A DNA stretch of 64,000 bases from the NCBI GenBank assembly GCA_963971225.1, contig OZ020269.1, positions 11,680,701 to 11,744,700 on the forward strand, read 5' to 3'. The stretch comes from Melieria omissa (taxonomy: Eukaryota; Arthropoda; Insecta; Diptera; Ulidiidae). How positions within the stretch are numbered: position 1 is the stretch's first letter; every line of letters starts with the position of its first letter. The notes under the pieces were generated by a model, which saw only the letters and a program-made list of their open reading frames with translations, was not told the DNA's origin and ran no database searches. A program made the position numbers and the translations under genes. This document shows positions 1-10,930 of this stretch, in pieces.

Positions 1-1142
1 TGTATTGTACCCTTTTTTTGTTTTGTTGCTGCGTGCGTACGGCTGCAGGCAAGCGTCAGTTTTGCAATTTTCTTTCAAACAACTTCCAGCTTCCAGCTTC
101 TGTTAGTCGGAATTTGTGTTTGCCACTTTTGCCTGCGAGCACCAATGCTGCCATGATTTTTATCCAACCATTTCTAACCTTCGTTTCACTTCTTTCCTGT
201 CGCTGCTTTTCTTTTTTCCATCCCCCCCGCTGCTGCTGATTTTGTCGCCGAGGCATTACGTGCGCCCAGCCGGATTGTGCGTTTTGTCTTCGCACACGGC
301 ACAGTGTCGGCTCGTCTGGTGTGTCAGCTCGGCGTGCTTGACGCAGCAACGTTATCCTTATTATTGATTCGCAACGCGTTTTAAGACGTTGCCTGCCAAG
401 TATAGCAACCAATGCGGCATCGGAGCCTGCAGCCACTTGCTGTGCTTGTTTGGCTGTGTGTGTGTGTGCGTGTTGGTGCGCGTGTGTCTGTATTTGACGC
501 AACGGCAAAATGTTAATAAGTTTATAAGGGATTTAAGACTTGACACTTGCTGCTTGGCTGACTGTCTGGCTAACTGACTTGTTGTTGTTGCTGCCGCTCT
601 ATACTGTCCGCCACGTTACGCTTCATGATGCGTCTGATAAGGTGCTGAAGTGCGAGCGCGTATGGTTGGGCATAAATTTAAATTACGTATACGATCCATG
701 TGGTTGCATGGCTTATTTCTCTGAGAGTCACAGCGGCGCCAAAGTGCGCTGAAAGCACTTAAGTAAGCGCGTTACCAACAGTCCACAGAGAATAAAATTG
801 CCTTCGTTGCTTGGAGTGCGAAAAATAAAATAATATATATATATATATTTATATAAAAAAAACGAACGGATTAATCGTGTAAATCAATGCATACTTAACG
901 ATGCTGTGCACATAGCGTGAAAAATTTATGGCCACAGCTTTGCAGCGACGAAAGGATAACTTTATGTTGGAAATAAACAAAACAAATGCCTGAAGTGGTC
1001 ATGATTCAGTTGATTGATGCTTATGATTGATGGAGAAAAAGGTTAAGAATTTTGTAAATCTATTATTTTTTCGCCATAGTAATAATGTTGGAAGTAAGAG
1101 TTGTGGTATAGATGAGGAAACACTATTTAGTATGGCAGGTAA
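1..1142. other. Unique sequence, no gene seen
   Basis: Mixed-composition sequence with short CT and GT runs near 200-240 and 455-485 and a TA-rich run near 830-850. Open frames of 60-150 codons occur on both strands, overlap each other and show no recognisable domain, so I call no gene. Intergenic or intronic DNA is the simplest reading. Confidence 0.6.
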
Positions 1143-1300
1143 ATATTTTTCGATTGCAAAATATTGTCAAAAAGGGCTGAATAAGAGTTGATTGATGATC
1201 ATGTTTGACAAAGAAAAGGACAGTTTTTAATTTATAAGAAAAGGGTTGCGATAATCTATAATTATTAGTTAGATCCATTGTTGTAATGAAACTAGAGATG
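1143..1300 (+). repeat. Direct repeat copy A flanking the fold-back element
   Basis: About 158 bp is repeated at 1924-2087 in the same orientation. Shared landmarks in order are GATTGATGATCATGTTTGAC, AAAGAAAAGGACAGTTTTTA, GGGTTGCGAT and ATGAAACTAGAGATG. The two copies are roughly 85-90% alike by eye and lie about 780 bp apart, with the fold-back element between them. They could be a tandem segmental duplication or the ends of a larger element. Confidence 0.8.
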
Positions 1301-1475
1301 TGTGAAGAATATACTTGTATATTTAAACGAATCTTTATAATTTTTGTGTCTTATGTTATGATCAATTTTGACAAACAAAAAGTCTTAAAACTTTAATATC
1401 GTTTACTGTAGTAAAATATAGATAAATAATACATTGGTTCCAGATAAGAACGATACCAAAATTTATTTGGCACGA

Positions 1476-1863
1476 CTACAGTTTCCGTGGCGCCGCCATT
1501 TGAGGGTGTCTTTAGATAGATCGGACAAAAATAAGTCGAAAATGAAGAATAAATTCTTTCGATATCTCGCTTCGTTTTCGAGATATCGAGGTTCAAAGTT
1601 TAAAAGTTTAAAATTCGCGCTTTTTTTCGCAATCCCAGAGCTGCATACAGTGTTCCCGAAACCCATAACCCTCATGGGAGTCACCACCACATCAGGCAAC
1701 AGTCAGGCGTGCACAATATGGCAATATAAAAACTTTGAACCTCGATATCTCGAAAACGAAGCGAGATATCGAAAAACTTTATTCCTCATTTTCGATTTAT
1801 TTTCGGTCAATCTATCTCCATCTATCTAAACATCATCAAATGGCGGCGCCACGGAAACCGTAG
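1476..1863. mobile_element. Fold-back (long inverted repeat) element, non-coding
   Basis: A 388-bp inverted repeat. The left arm (1476-1601) begins CTACAGTTTCCGTGGCGCC and its reverse complement forms the right arm (1730-1863), which ends at the matching CTACGGTTTCCGTGGCGCC on the other strand. The central loop is about 128 bp. Each arm also contains its own small hairpin, CGATATCTCG paired with CGAGATATCG (1560-1569 with 1579-1588; 1743-1752 with 1762-1771). No transposase is present and no clear target duplication abuts the arms. It resembles a fold-back or MITE-type element; the superfamily is unknown. Confidence 0.75.
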
Positions 1864-1923
1864 TATCCCCATTTAACAACAGTGTGGAATATCAAATTAG
1901 TTCTGGCTTTATATATTTTTGGA

Positions 1924-2087
1924 ATATTTTTCAAATGCAAAATAGTGTCAAAAAGGGTTGAATAAGAGTTGATTGATGATCATGTTTGACAAAGAAAAGG
2001 ACAGTTTTTAATTTTTTTAGAAAAGGGTTGCGATAAACTATAATGATTAGTTAGTTCCAGTTGAAAGAACTTAATGAAACTAGAGAT
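1924..2087 (+). repeat. Direct repeat copy B flanking the fold-back element
   Basis: Second copy of the 1143-1300 repeat, with small indels (a longer T run before AGAAAAGGG and an extra GTTGAAAGAAC segment). The copies have diverged enough that the duplication is not recent. Confidence 0.8.
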
Positions 2088-2214
2088 GAATTATTAGAGA
2101 TGAATTCTTAGAATTTTGACAGACCGCTGACACCGCCGGTCCACAATATGTGCGGAATTATTCCGGCAATGGCCACTCGAATTTTTAAATTTTAGTTTCA
2201 ATTTAATTACAATT

Positions 2215-3140
2215 TATTTTCAATTTCAAATTTGTTTTAATTTAATTTAGTTTAATTGAATTTAATTTGGTTAAAAATTAGTATGATTAATTGAATTTTT
2301 ATTTAATTGAGTTAAAAATTAGTTTGATTAATTGAATTTAATTTGGTTAAAAATTAGTTTAATTAATTGAATTTAATGTAATTAAAAATTTTTTGAATTT
2401 TTTAGTATTTAATTTAGTGAAAAATTAGTTGAATTAATTGAATTTAATTTGGTTAAAAATAAGTTTAATTAATTGAATTTAATTAAGTTAAACATTTTTT
2501 AATTTTTTAGTATTTAATTTAGTGAAAAATTAGTTGAAGTGATTGAATTTAATTTGGTTATAAAATTAGTTTAATTAATTGAATTTAATTTAGTTAAACA
2601 TTTTTAATTTTTTAGTACTTAATTTAGTTAAAATAAGTTTAAGTAATTGAATTTAATTTGGTTAAAAATTAGTTTAATTAATAGAAAATAATAATAGAAA
2701 ATTTAGTTAAAAATTTTTTGAATTTTTTACTATGTAATTTAGTGAAAAAATAGTTGAATTAATTGAATTTGATTTGGTTAAAAATAATTGAATTTAATTA
2801 AATTAAAATTTTTTTTTTTTTAGTATTTAATTTAGTTAAAAATTCGTTTAAATAATTGAATTTAGTTTGGTTATAAAATTAATTTAATTAATTGAATTTA
2901 ATTGAGTTAAACATTTTTTAATTTTTTAGTACTTAATTTAGTTAAAGTTAGTTTAAGTAATTGAAATTAATTTGGTTGAAAATTAGTTTAATTAATTGAA
3001 TTTGATTTAGTTACAATTTTTTTCAATTTTTTTGTGTTTAGTTTGGTTAAAAATTAGTTTAATTAATTGAATTTCATTTAGTCAAAAATTTGTTTAATTT
3101 TTTAATATTTAATTTAGTTTAACTAATTAAATTAAAACAA
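2215..3140 (+). repeat. AT-rich tandem array, ~105-bp period
   Basis: Tandem repeats built from TTGAATTTAATTTGGTTAAA, ATTAGTTTAATTAATTGAAT and TTTTTTAGTATTTAATTTAG blocks. The TTTAGTATTTAATTTAG block recurs near 2401, 2506, 2611, 2728, 2819, 2925, 3030 and 3105, mostly about 105 bp apart. A shorter sub-repeat of about 35 bp is visible inside each unit. Composition is over 80% A+T. Confidence 0.85.
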
Positions 3141-3540
3141 ACTAATTTTATTAAAAGTAAAAGAAGCTAACAAATGTTTTGGAATTAATTAATTTAATTT
3201 TAATATTTAAAATTATAATTTTTAAATTTTAAATATTAATAATTTTAACTAAATCAAACTTATTTTATTCTAATTAAAAAAAAGCTACAATTGTTTCAAT
3301 AAACTAACTTTTTTTCTTTATAATTTTAATGTAATTATTTTAATAAAAAAACTTGTATAAATTAAATTAATTAATATAAATAAATTAATTTAATTAAATT
3401 AAATAATAACCAAATTGAATTTCGTTTTAAACAAACCCAAAACTTTTTTAAAATAAAATAATTTAAAAATAAAAATATTTTTATTTATTTTATTAATGAT
3501 TTTGAATTAATTTTAGTTACTTTAAAAACAGCGAAAAATT
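3141..3540. other. Low-complexity AT-rich sequence
   Basis: Simple A/T-rich sequence with many TTAATT and AATTAA palindromes and no clear period. It is probably decayed array sequence. Confidence 0.6.
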
Positions 3541-4690
3541 TTCTCGATAACAAAATAACGACAGTCACCTTAAACTTCAGACGATTCCCAGCAACTGCTG
3601 TAAATTTATGCCAAACGCATTTCATGCCAAAAATTTGTTGCATCTTTAAAGTTCTTTAAGCCTCAACAAATTCCAAAATCAACACCCTTTCCCCCACTTC
3701 ACACACACACACACAATCACATGCACAAAGCAACGTGTAAGCATGCGATTTACCGCAATAACCTGCAGCAGCAATTTGCAGCAAACGGCTCACTCAAAGC
3801 ATTCAAGTGCGCCAAACTTCATGCAACATTCCACCGCCATCACCACAAATATGCACACCCACACAAACACACACAAATTTATGCGCGACCACATAGAAAG
3901 CAGTCAGCAATGCAGCTTTGTGCAGCGCCAGCAAAATCTGTTACTAATGACTGAACAAAAAATTTGTCATAAAAACAAAAAAGTGGTATTTTTTTAAAGA
4001 ATTTTTAAGCAAAGATGTAGTAGGTAGGTAGTGGTGGCAGCTCTCATATGACAGGTAAAACGAAAATCAATACAACAACAACACAAAACCTGAAATGTAA
4101 AATATTGCAAAAATGTTTAGAAGCTAAAGAATGCATGAGGTAGCACAAACAAAAACAAACTGAGCGCTCGAGACATCAAACGCACTTGAACGTTGACAGT
4201 TCAGCAGCAACTGTTGGCCTCATGACGAACATATTTACGATAATTTTGAATACATAAAATACGCAGGAATGCACATGAAAGGCGCATCAAGTTGGCGCAG
4301 CGCTGCAGGCCAGCAAGTGCGATGCTCAGGTGCGGTACGAGTGTGTGTGTGAGCTCAAGTTTATGGCTTTGACTGCATAGTTAAGTGCCGACACATACAC
4401 ACAGATAAATAGATACATGGACCATGTCTCCATGTTGCCAGTTGTGCACTGCACAGAGCGGCAACAACAGCAATGAAGGCAGCCATCGTAGTAACTCGAA
4501 AGGATACAAAAATTTGTATACAGAAAAATATGAAATTTTGTTTACGAGTATCATAGGAATTTTATTTTTTATAAACTTATTTTTTAAATTTTTTTAAATT
4601 ATTTTCCAGCAACTTTTTAAACATTTGCAAAAAATCCAAGACACACGCATACACACAGCAAATTACTGTTAAATAAATATTCACACCATG
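3541..4690. other. Unique sequence with CA runs, no gene seen
   Basis: Higher-complexity sequence with CA-rich stretches at 3700-3720 and 3845-3880. The two overlapping frames near 3721-3997 are artefacts of CA and CAN repeats. No domain or splice-supported exon is recognisable. Confidence 0.5.
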
Positions 4691-4996
4691 CTGCAGCTGG
4701 CGCAATGCCACAACAACTCAACGTGCCACAACGGCCGCAAATGCCACAAAGGCGATAAAACTCTGCCCACTTGTGAGGCGATTACGTGGGTTGGGCGCGC
4801 GCGCTATCGAGTCAATGCAGGCCGACTGTAATGACTGACACGCAAAGACAATCCCGAAAATCACGCTGAGCCGAAACGCGACCGACCACCACCAACCGGC
4901 TGACGGCAGTCAAACAAAGTTGCCGCAATATTTATACTATGCAAACGAGATAAGAGAAAACAACAACAAACCAAAAAATAAATAAATAAATAAAAG

Positions 4997-5003
4997 TATA
5001 TAA
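4997..5003 (+). promoter_or_regulatory. Candidate TATA box upstream of exon candidate
   Basis: TATATAA lies 49 bp upstream of the ATG at 5052. A start site about 30 bp downstream would fall near 5027, giving a leader of only about 25 nt. The 300 bp upstream is less AT-rich than the surroundings. Alternatively, transcription starts further upstream and this A/T run is incidental. Confidence 0.3.
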
Positions 5004-5051
5004 ACAACAGCAGTCGCAATCGAAACTGATATAAAAAAAGTGAAAATAAAA

Positions 5052-5169
5052 ATGATTTTCAAACAATTCAACATGTCCGCACAGCGTGGAGTAAACTACA
5101 ACCGGATCGGCAACAATATGCTGCGCACCACAATGATGATTGTGTTTGGCTTGGCAAATTTAAATAATG
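5052..5169 (+). CDS. Candidate first coding exon (secretory leader-like), gene unidentified
   Basis: The frame starting at ATG 5052 encodes 39 residues plus one base before a consensus 5' splice site (AATG|GTGAGT, intron beginning at 5170), giving a phase-1 intron. Without splicing the frame stops at 5213, so it is too short to stand alone. There are three possible starts: Met1, Met8 and Met23. From Met23 the peptide reads MLRTTMMIVFGLANLNN, a short basic n-region followed by a hydrophobic stretch (residues 28-35), as in a signal peptide. A phase-1 intron just after a signal peptide is common in insect secreted and cell-surface proteins. A TATATAA box lies upstream. I cannot name the gene and see no matching second exon in this window. 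It could also be chance. Confidence 0.4.
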
Positions 5170-5214
5170 GTGAGTTGAGTTTAATTTTTTTTAATATTTG
5201 CAAACATGGAATAT

Positions 5215-6640
5215 GAATAATTGTTTTGTATGCGTAGATGATGGGTAGAGGTGGTTGAGTGGTTGACGAAAGACACACAATAACAATTACGCTTTCTTTC
5301 TTTGAGTAGATCCCAAAATAGGCCAAACTGAGTTGATTGCGATACCACAGGATGGCAATTACCTTCTTTTATAAGATCTCAAACCACTTCTAGTTTAACT
5401 GTAAAAGATGTCGTGACCAGTGATAACCCTGAAAGTCTCAGCAAGTGGGTTGAGTGGCTGACAAAGGACACAGGGTTAAAATTGACTTCTCTTATTTCGT
5501 CTCAAACCAAAACGAAATCGTTGACTAGATGACATAACTTTAATATTTTTGCTTAGCTGCAAAAGATAAAATGGTCGGTAATAACCTGCAGCAAGTCGCT
5601 GACTGGCTGGCGACCGACACAGGATCACATTTACTTTCTTTTAGTAGATCTGAAACCAAATAGAACTTGGACCATTCTGATACCACAGCATTGCAATTCC
5701 AATTAGTAGGACTCAAACTAAGTTAAAGTGGATCGGTTGTAATACCACAGGATTGCCATTATCTTCTTTTATAAGGTCTCAAACCACTTTGTCAAAGTTT
5801 GACTGTCAAAGATACCGTGACCGGTGATAACCCTGAAAGTCTCAGCAAGTGGGTTGAGTGGCTAACAAAGGACACAGAATCACAACTATTTTCTTTTAGT
5901 AGATATCAAAACTAAACTGCTAAACTGGGTTCATTGTGACACGACATGATTTCAATCCCCATTAGTAGGACTCAAACCAAGTGAAAGTGGATCGGTTGTA
6001 AAGATGCCGTCTCAGCAAGTGGGTTGAGTGGCTGACAAAGGACACAGGATTACAATTAACTTTTCTTATTAGGTCTCAAACCAGATCGAAATCATTGACT
6101 TGGTGGCATAACTGTAATATTTTCGCTTAGTTACCGCTGGCTGGTGACGGACACAGGATCAGAAATACATTCTTTTAGTAGATCTTTAACCAAGCCGAAT
6201 GAGATCATTTGGATACCACGGAATCGGAATTCCCATAAGTAGGTTTTAAAATAAGTTAAACTGGATGGGTTGTAGGATCACAAATACCTTTTTCTAATAC
6301 AAAGTCTCAAAACAGGCCGAAAGCGTTGACTAGCTGCTAAGGATGCCGTAACTAGTGATTATCCTGAAAGACTTAGCAAGTGCCTGAGCGGCTATCGAAG
6401 CACACAGAATCACAGAGCCAGGGCAAATAAGCCCCATTGTGATAGTTGCAATTACGTTCTTTTATTGCGTCCCAAATTAACCTGAAATCGTTGACTAGGT
6501 AGAATGACACCAAACTTCGTCTTTGAAAGTTTCAGTGCAGGCACTGAGAGATTTAAAAATATACAGAATCACAATTACCGTCTTTTAGAAGTTCTCAAAG
6601 CAGGTTGAGCTCTGTTAATTTAAGTATCGCAGGCCCACAA
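5215..6640 (+). repeat. Irregular interspersed/tandem repeat field
   Basis: Several sentence-like blocks recur in the same orientation: GCAAGTGGGTTGAGTGGCTG at 5441, 5845 and 6015, with degraded versions near 5240, 5605, 6130 and 6378; GACACAGGATCACAATTA; TTCTTTTAGTAGATCT; GTAGGACTCAAACCAAGT; and GATAACCCTGAAAGTCTCAG. Spacing varies (404 and 170 bp), so the unit is complex and rearranged. No protein is recognisable. The field starts within about 50 bp of the candidate splice donor at 5170. Confidence 0.75.
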
Positions 6641-8690
6641 ATTTGTTCGCAGATTAAAAATCATATAAGACACTTGGCGTCAACTGGTACCTGGCACAGC
6701 ACTTATCGTTGGGCTTGGCTGCCTGAGATACAGTTACCGATTATAACCGACTCAATTTGAAGTTGTTGAGGAGCTAACAAAACACTGATTACTAAATATG
6801 AAATTTTATTTAGGAAAAACCAAAACTGAATCACTCATAAAATTTTTGTAATTTCTTGATCTTCATTTAATTGCTATGAAGGCAAAATTCTCATTAGACA
6901 AGGGACAGGAAACAAATTAAATGCAAATTCTTTGCAATACATTTTTGTAACTACACTTAAAAAAAATGCTTAGCAAATTTCTAGTTGATTTCTATTTGGT
7001 TTTTGCAATTTTTTTTTATTTTGATAAAATTTTTATTTTTATATTAAGTAGGTATACAATTTTTATAAAATAAATTTCTGTATTCAGCACACTGCACAGT
7101 GATTCGTTCCATAGACAAAATTCCAAAAATTTATGGTCTCAGAATTTAGCAATTTTGATGTCATTTAAAAGAAAAAATTCCAACTAAGAAAACCCCAAAA
7201 AATTTGTGCAAAAAATCAATTAGTGTCTGTGCAAAAGCGACTCAAAGTTGAAATTAAAAAAAAAAAAATTGAAACTCATATTTTCTGTTTTTAAGTCTAT
7301 TGAGTAAAAAAATTTTAAAAATACATGGTTACCAAGAAGTCACTTAAACTTTCAATATAGAATAAAAAATGATGTGGCCATTATCGCTTTTAATGTTTTC
7401 TCAAAATTTGCCAAGCTGAGGCTTTTACTTCACTTTTAATTGAAAAAATTTTTCTAAATTAAAAATCTGAAAATTGGCAAAACTTAGAGGAAAATATCTA
7501 AAAAGTATATGAAAGTATGTTTCTGGATTTTTTTAATTTTAAGAACCATTCCTTCTTTGTCGGATAATGTAATTATATCCTCCGATATCTTCCGATCTCA
7601 GAAAATAATTCTATTTGAAAAGTGGTCTAAACACGTATTTTTCGACAAAATGTATTTTATTTATCCCTAAAAGTATGCAATCAGCCCGAAAAATTATAAA
7701 ATCTGCAAAAATGCAAACATACATCTATTATTATCGTTTTTATTGCAAATCCAGAGGGTCCTAAGACAATTTCCGTTACTCTTTGGAATAATCAATGTTG
7801 ACGTTACCGATTAAATGTAAAATCTGAGAAATCTAGCCAACACACTTGGTGCTATAGCTCTCCAAAAATGACGAAATTTGCAAATTTAAGCATTGCCAAA
7901 CTACAACAGTTTAAGAAAAACCAAATGGAGATTTCAATATAGCAGACCATGTTTAACTAGTATACCAAATTTTATGAGGAACGGACCACTCCTTCTAATT
8001 TTGTCCCGCGGTTGTATGGAGTCGAATCACTGTGCACTGGTATTTTCTGCCTGTCAGAGATGTTTTTTTAGTATTAAAGTGTGGGTAGGAGTGGTTGTTT
8101 CGAAGTGTGGACAATTTGGTACGAATGTCCTTTCCGCTTCCATAGCTATAGAGACTCACATCTTCTTATTAATTGAAACAGTTTGAGCCTAAAATAAAAT
8201 TGAATATCTTCTGAATGTTCTAGATTGTTAAAGCAAAAGTAACCCTTTACATCCTTTTAGAACCAATGCAATGTTTCGAATTAATAGGAGTTTCCACTGT
8301 GCACTGTCACCTCATGAAGACTGAGTGCTCCTTGTTCTAGTGAAAGCAAAATAATTGTATAGAAACTCAAAGAGCTTTCTTTCATTTGCTTTTGCCAGCA
8401 GTTCTTGTAGAAAACATTAGAAACATCAACATCATCCCAACCTATTTGCGTAGGTACTTACTAAACAATGAGTCATCAAAACACTAATCAGGTTTCTCTG
8501 CTGGTTTCTTTTTGGTGAGAAAAGCTTTTTGCTACAACAGGGTTACGGTCGGCCAAAAGTGTGGTGAGGTTTCATTGCTTTTTTTATAAAAGTTTTGTCT
8601 GATAGTTATGTCAGTCTGTGAGACATATTTTCATTTCTTTTGAGTTTACATCGCCTAGAAGTACTTTGAGTTCGAAATTTTAAATATTTA
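6641..8690. other. Unique AT-rich stretch, no gene seen
   Basis: A 2-kb non-repetitive AT-rich stretch. The frame at 7893-8186 (97 codons) has no recognisable feature and no splice context. I see nothing else I can support. Confidence 0.5.
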
Positions 8691-8699
8691 ACCCCAAAA

Positions 8700-10690
8700 A
8701 TATACTTCAAAATTAAATTTTTTTTTAATTGGGTTTAGTTAAAAAATATAAAGAATATTTTATACAATTTTTAGTGGACATTGGTTAAGTTTTCTTGAAA
8801 AAATCCAAAAAATTCACTTTACATTTTCTAGTGAAATTTAGTTGAGTTAAGTTGGAAAAAAAGGGAATAGAAAATTATTCAAATTTTAGTGGATTTTAGT
8901 TGGTTTTAGTTGAAAAAATATAAAGAATAGACTGCGATATATTTTTGAAAAACAGTCAAAGAGTAGGAGACGATAAAATGTTTAGTAGACTTTAGTTGAA
9001 TTAAGTTGGGAAAAGCCATACATTTTTAGTGGATTGTAGTTTAGTAAAGTTGAAAAAAAAAATCAAAGAATAGATTGCACAATTTTCGGACGACTTTAGT
9101 TGAGTTTAGTTGGAAAAATATAAAGAATAGACTACGCAATTTTTAGTTGAGCTTACTTAAAAAAATTTAAAGAATAGAAGACGGCACAATCTTTAGTGGA
9201 CTTAAGCTCAGTTTAGTTGGAAAAAGCCAAAGACTAGACTTCAAAGTTTTAAGTTAATTGTAGTTAAGTTGAAAAAAATCCCATAGAATAGACTGCACAA
9301 TTTTTAGATGACTTTAGTTGAGTTTGGTTGAAAAATATAAAGAATAGACTACGCAATTTTAATGGACTTTAGTTGAGCTTAGCTCAAAAAAGCCCAAAGA
9401 TTAGATTGTAAAATTTTGAGTGGAATTTATTTGGGTTTAGTTGGGAAAAGCCAAAGAATAGACTTAAAAATTTTTGGTGAATTTTAGTTGAGGTAGGTTG
9501 AATAATATTCCAAAGAATAGACTGCAAAATTTTTGGACAACTTTAGTTGAGTTTAGTTAAAAAAATATAAAGAAATTTTAGTGGACTATAGTTGAGTTTA
9601 CTTCAAAAAAACCAAAGAATAGAAGACGACATAATTTTTAGTGGACTAGTAGCTGAGTTTAGTTGAAAAAATCCAGAGAATAGTTAAGTTGAGTTAAGTT
9701 GAAGTGTTGAGATAAGTTGAAAAAAAATCCCAAAGAATTGACAGTAAATTTTTTGGACGACTTTAGTTGAGTTTAGTAAAAAAAATATAAAGAAATTTTA
9801 GTGGACTATAGTTGAGTTTACTTTAAAAAAACCAAAGAATAGAAGACGACATAATTTGTAGTGGACTTTACCTGAGTTTAGTTGAAAAAATCCAGAGAAT
9901 AGTTAAGTTGAGTTAAGTTGAAGTGTTGAGATAAGTTGAAAAAAAATCCCAAAGAATTGACATTAAATTTTTTGGACGACTTTAGTTGAGTTTAGTAGAA
10001 AAAATATAAAGAAATTTTAGTGGACTATAGTTGAGTTTACTTCAAAAAAACCAAAGAATAGAAGAGGACATAATTTTTAATGGACTTTAGCTGAGCTTAG
10101 TTGAAAAAATCCAGAGAATAGTTAAGTTGAGTTAAGTTGAAGTGTTGAGATAAGTTGAAAAAAAATCCCAAAGAATTGACAGTAAATTTTTTGGACGACT
10201 TTAGTTGAGTTTAGTAGAAAAAATATAAAGAAATTTTAGTGGACTATAGTTGAGTTTACTTTAAAAAAACCAAAGAATAGAAGACGATTATTTTTAGTGG
10301 ACTTTACCTGAGTTTAGTTGAAAAAATCCAGAGAATAGTTAAGTTGAGTTAAGTTGAAAAAGAATCCCAAAGAATTCACTGCACATTTTTTGGACGACTT
10401 TAGTTGAGTTAAGTTGAAAAAATATATAGAAATTTTAGTGAACTATAGTTGAGTTTACTTCAAAAAAGCCAAAGAATAGAAGACGACATAATTTTTAGTG
10501 GACTTTACCTGAGTTTAGTTGAAAAAATCCAAAGAATAGAGCTAAAAATATTAAGTGGACTGTAGTTGAAGTAAGTTGAAAAAAAACCCATAGAATAGAC
10601 TGCACAATTTTTGGACGATTTCAGTTGAGGGTTTAGTTGAAAAAAGTCAAAGAGTAGACTATTGCATTTTAAGTCAACTAAAGTTGAGAA
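8700..10690 (+). repeat. Minisatellite array A with 219-bp higher-order repeat
   Basis: A tandem array of a roughly 55-60 bp monomer. Typical consecutive pieces are AAGAATAGACTGCACAATTT, TTAGTGGACTTTAGTTGAG and TTTAGTTGAAAAAATCC. From about 9680 the array becomes highly regular: TAGTTAAGTTGAGTTAAGTT begins at 9681, 9900, 10119 and 10336 (intervals 219, 219 and 217 bp), and the intervening sequence is nearly identical between units. That part is a higher-order repeat of about four monomers. The left part (8700-9680) is more divergent. Confidence 0.9.
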
Positions 10691-10930
10691 AAAGTGGCCA
10701 AAAGTAAATCAGAAGTGCATAGAAAGTCCGTCAAACTTCATTGAAAGAACGCTCAATGTTGTTATCGCATTCTTGCCAGCTACGCTAGAAGATTGGGACT
10801 AGACTAACTAATTAACTTCTTTAGATACTTCAAAGATTTCAAAAAGAGGAAAAAACTCTTTTTCCCTTACTTGGCATTCATTCCACTCTATTGGAAACTA
10901 AAAAAACTCCTTTGCTTCTCTAGAACAACT
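10691..10930 (+). repeat. 3' flank of array A, duplicated after array B
   Basis: Sequence immediately after array A, with GCATTCTTGCCAGC, GCTAGAAGATT and related landmarks. It corresponds in order and spacing to 15090-15340, immediately after array B (GCATTCTTGGCAGC, GTTAGAAGATTTCGGC). The copies are strongly diverged. This suggests that array plus flank was duplicated as one block. Confidence 0.5.

Noticed and set aside
8700..10690. CRISPR-like regular repeats
   Set aside because: Repeats are contiguous without unique spacers and the DNA is eukaryotic; it is a minisatellite.
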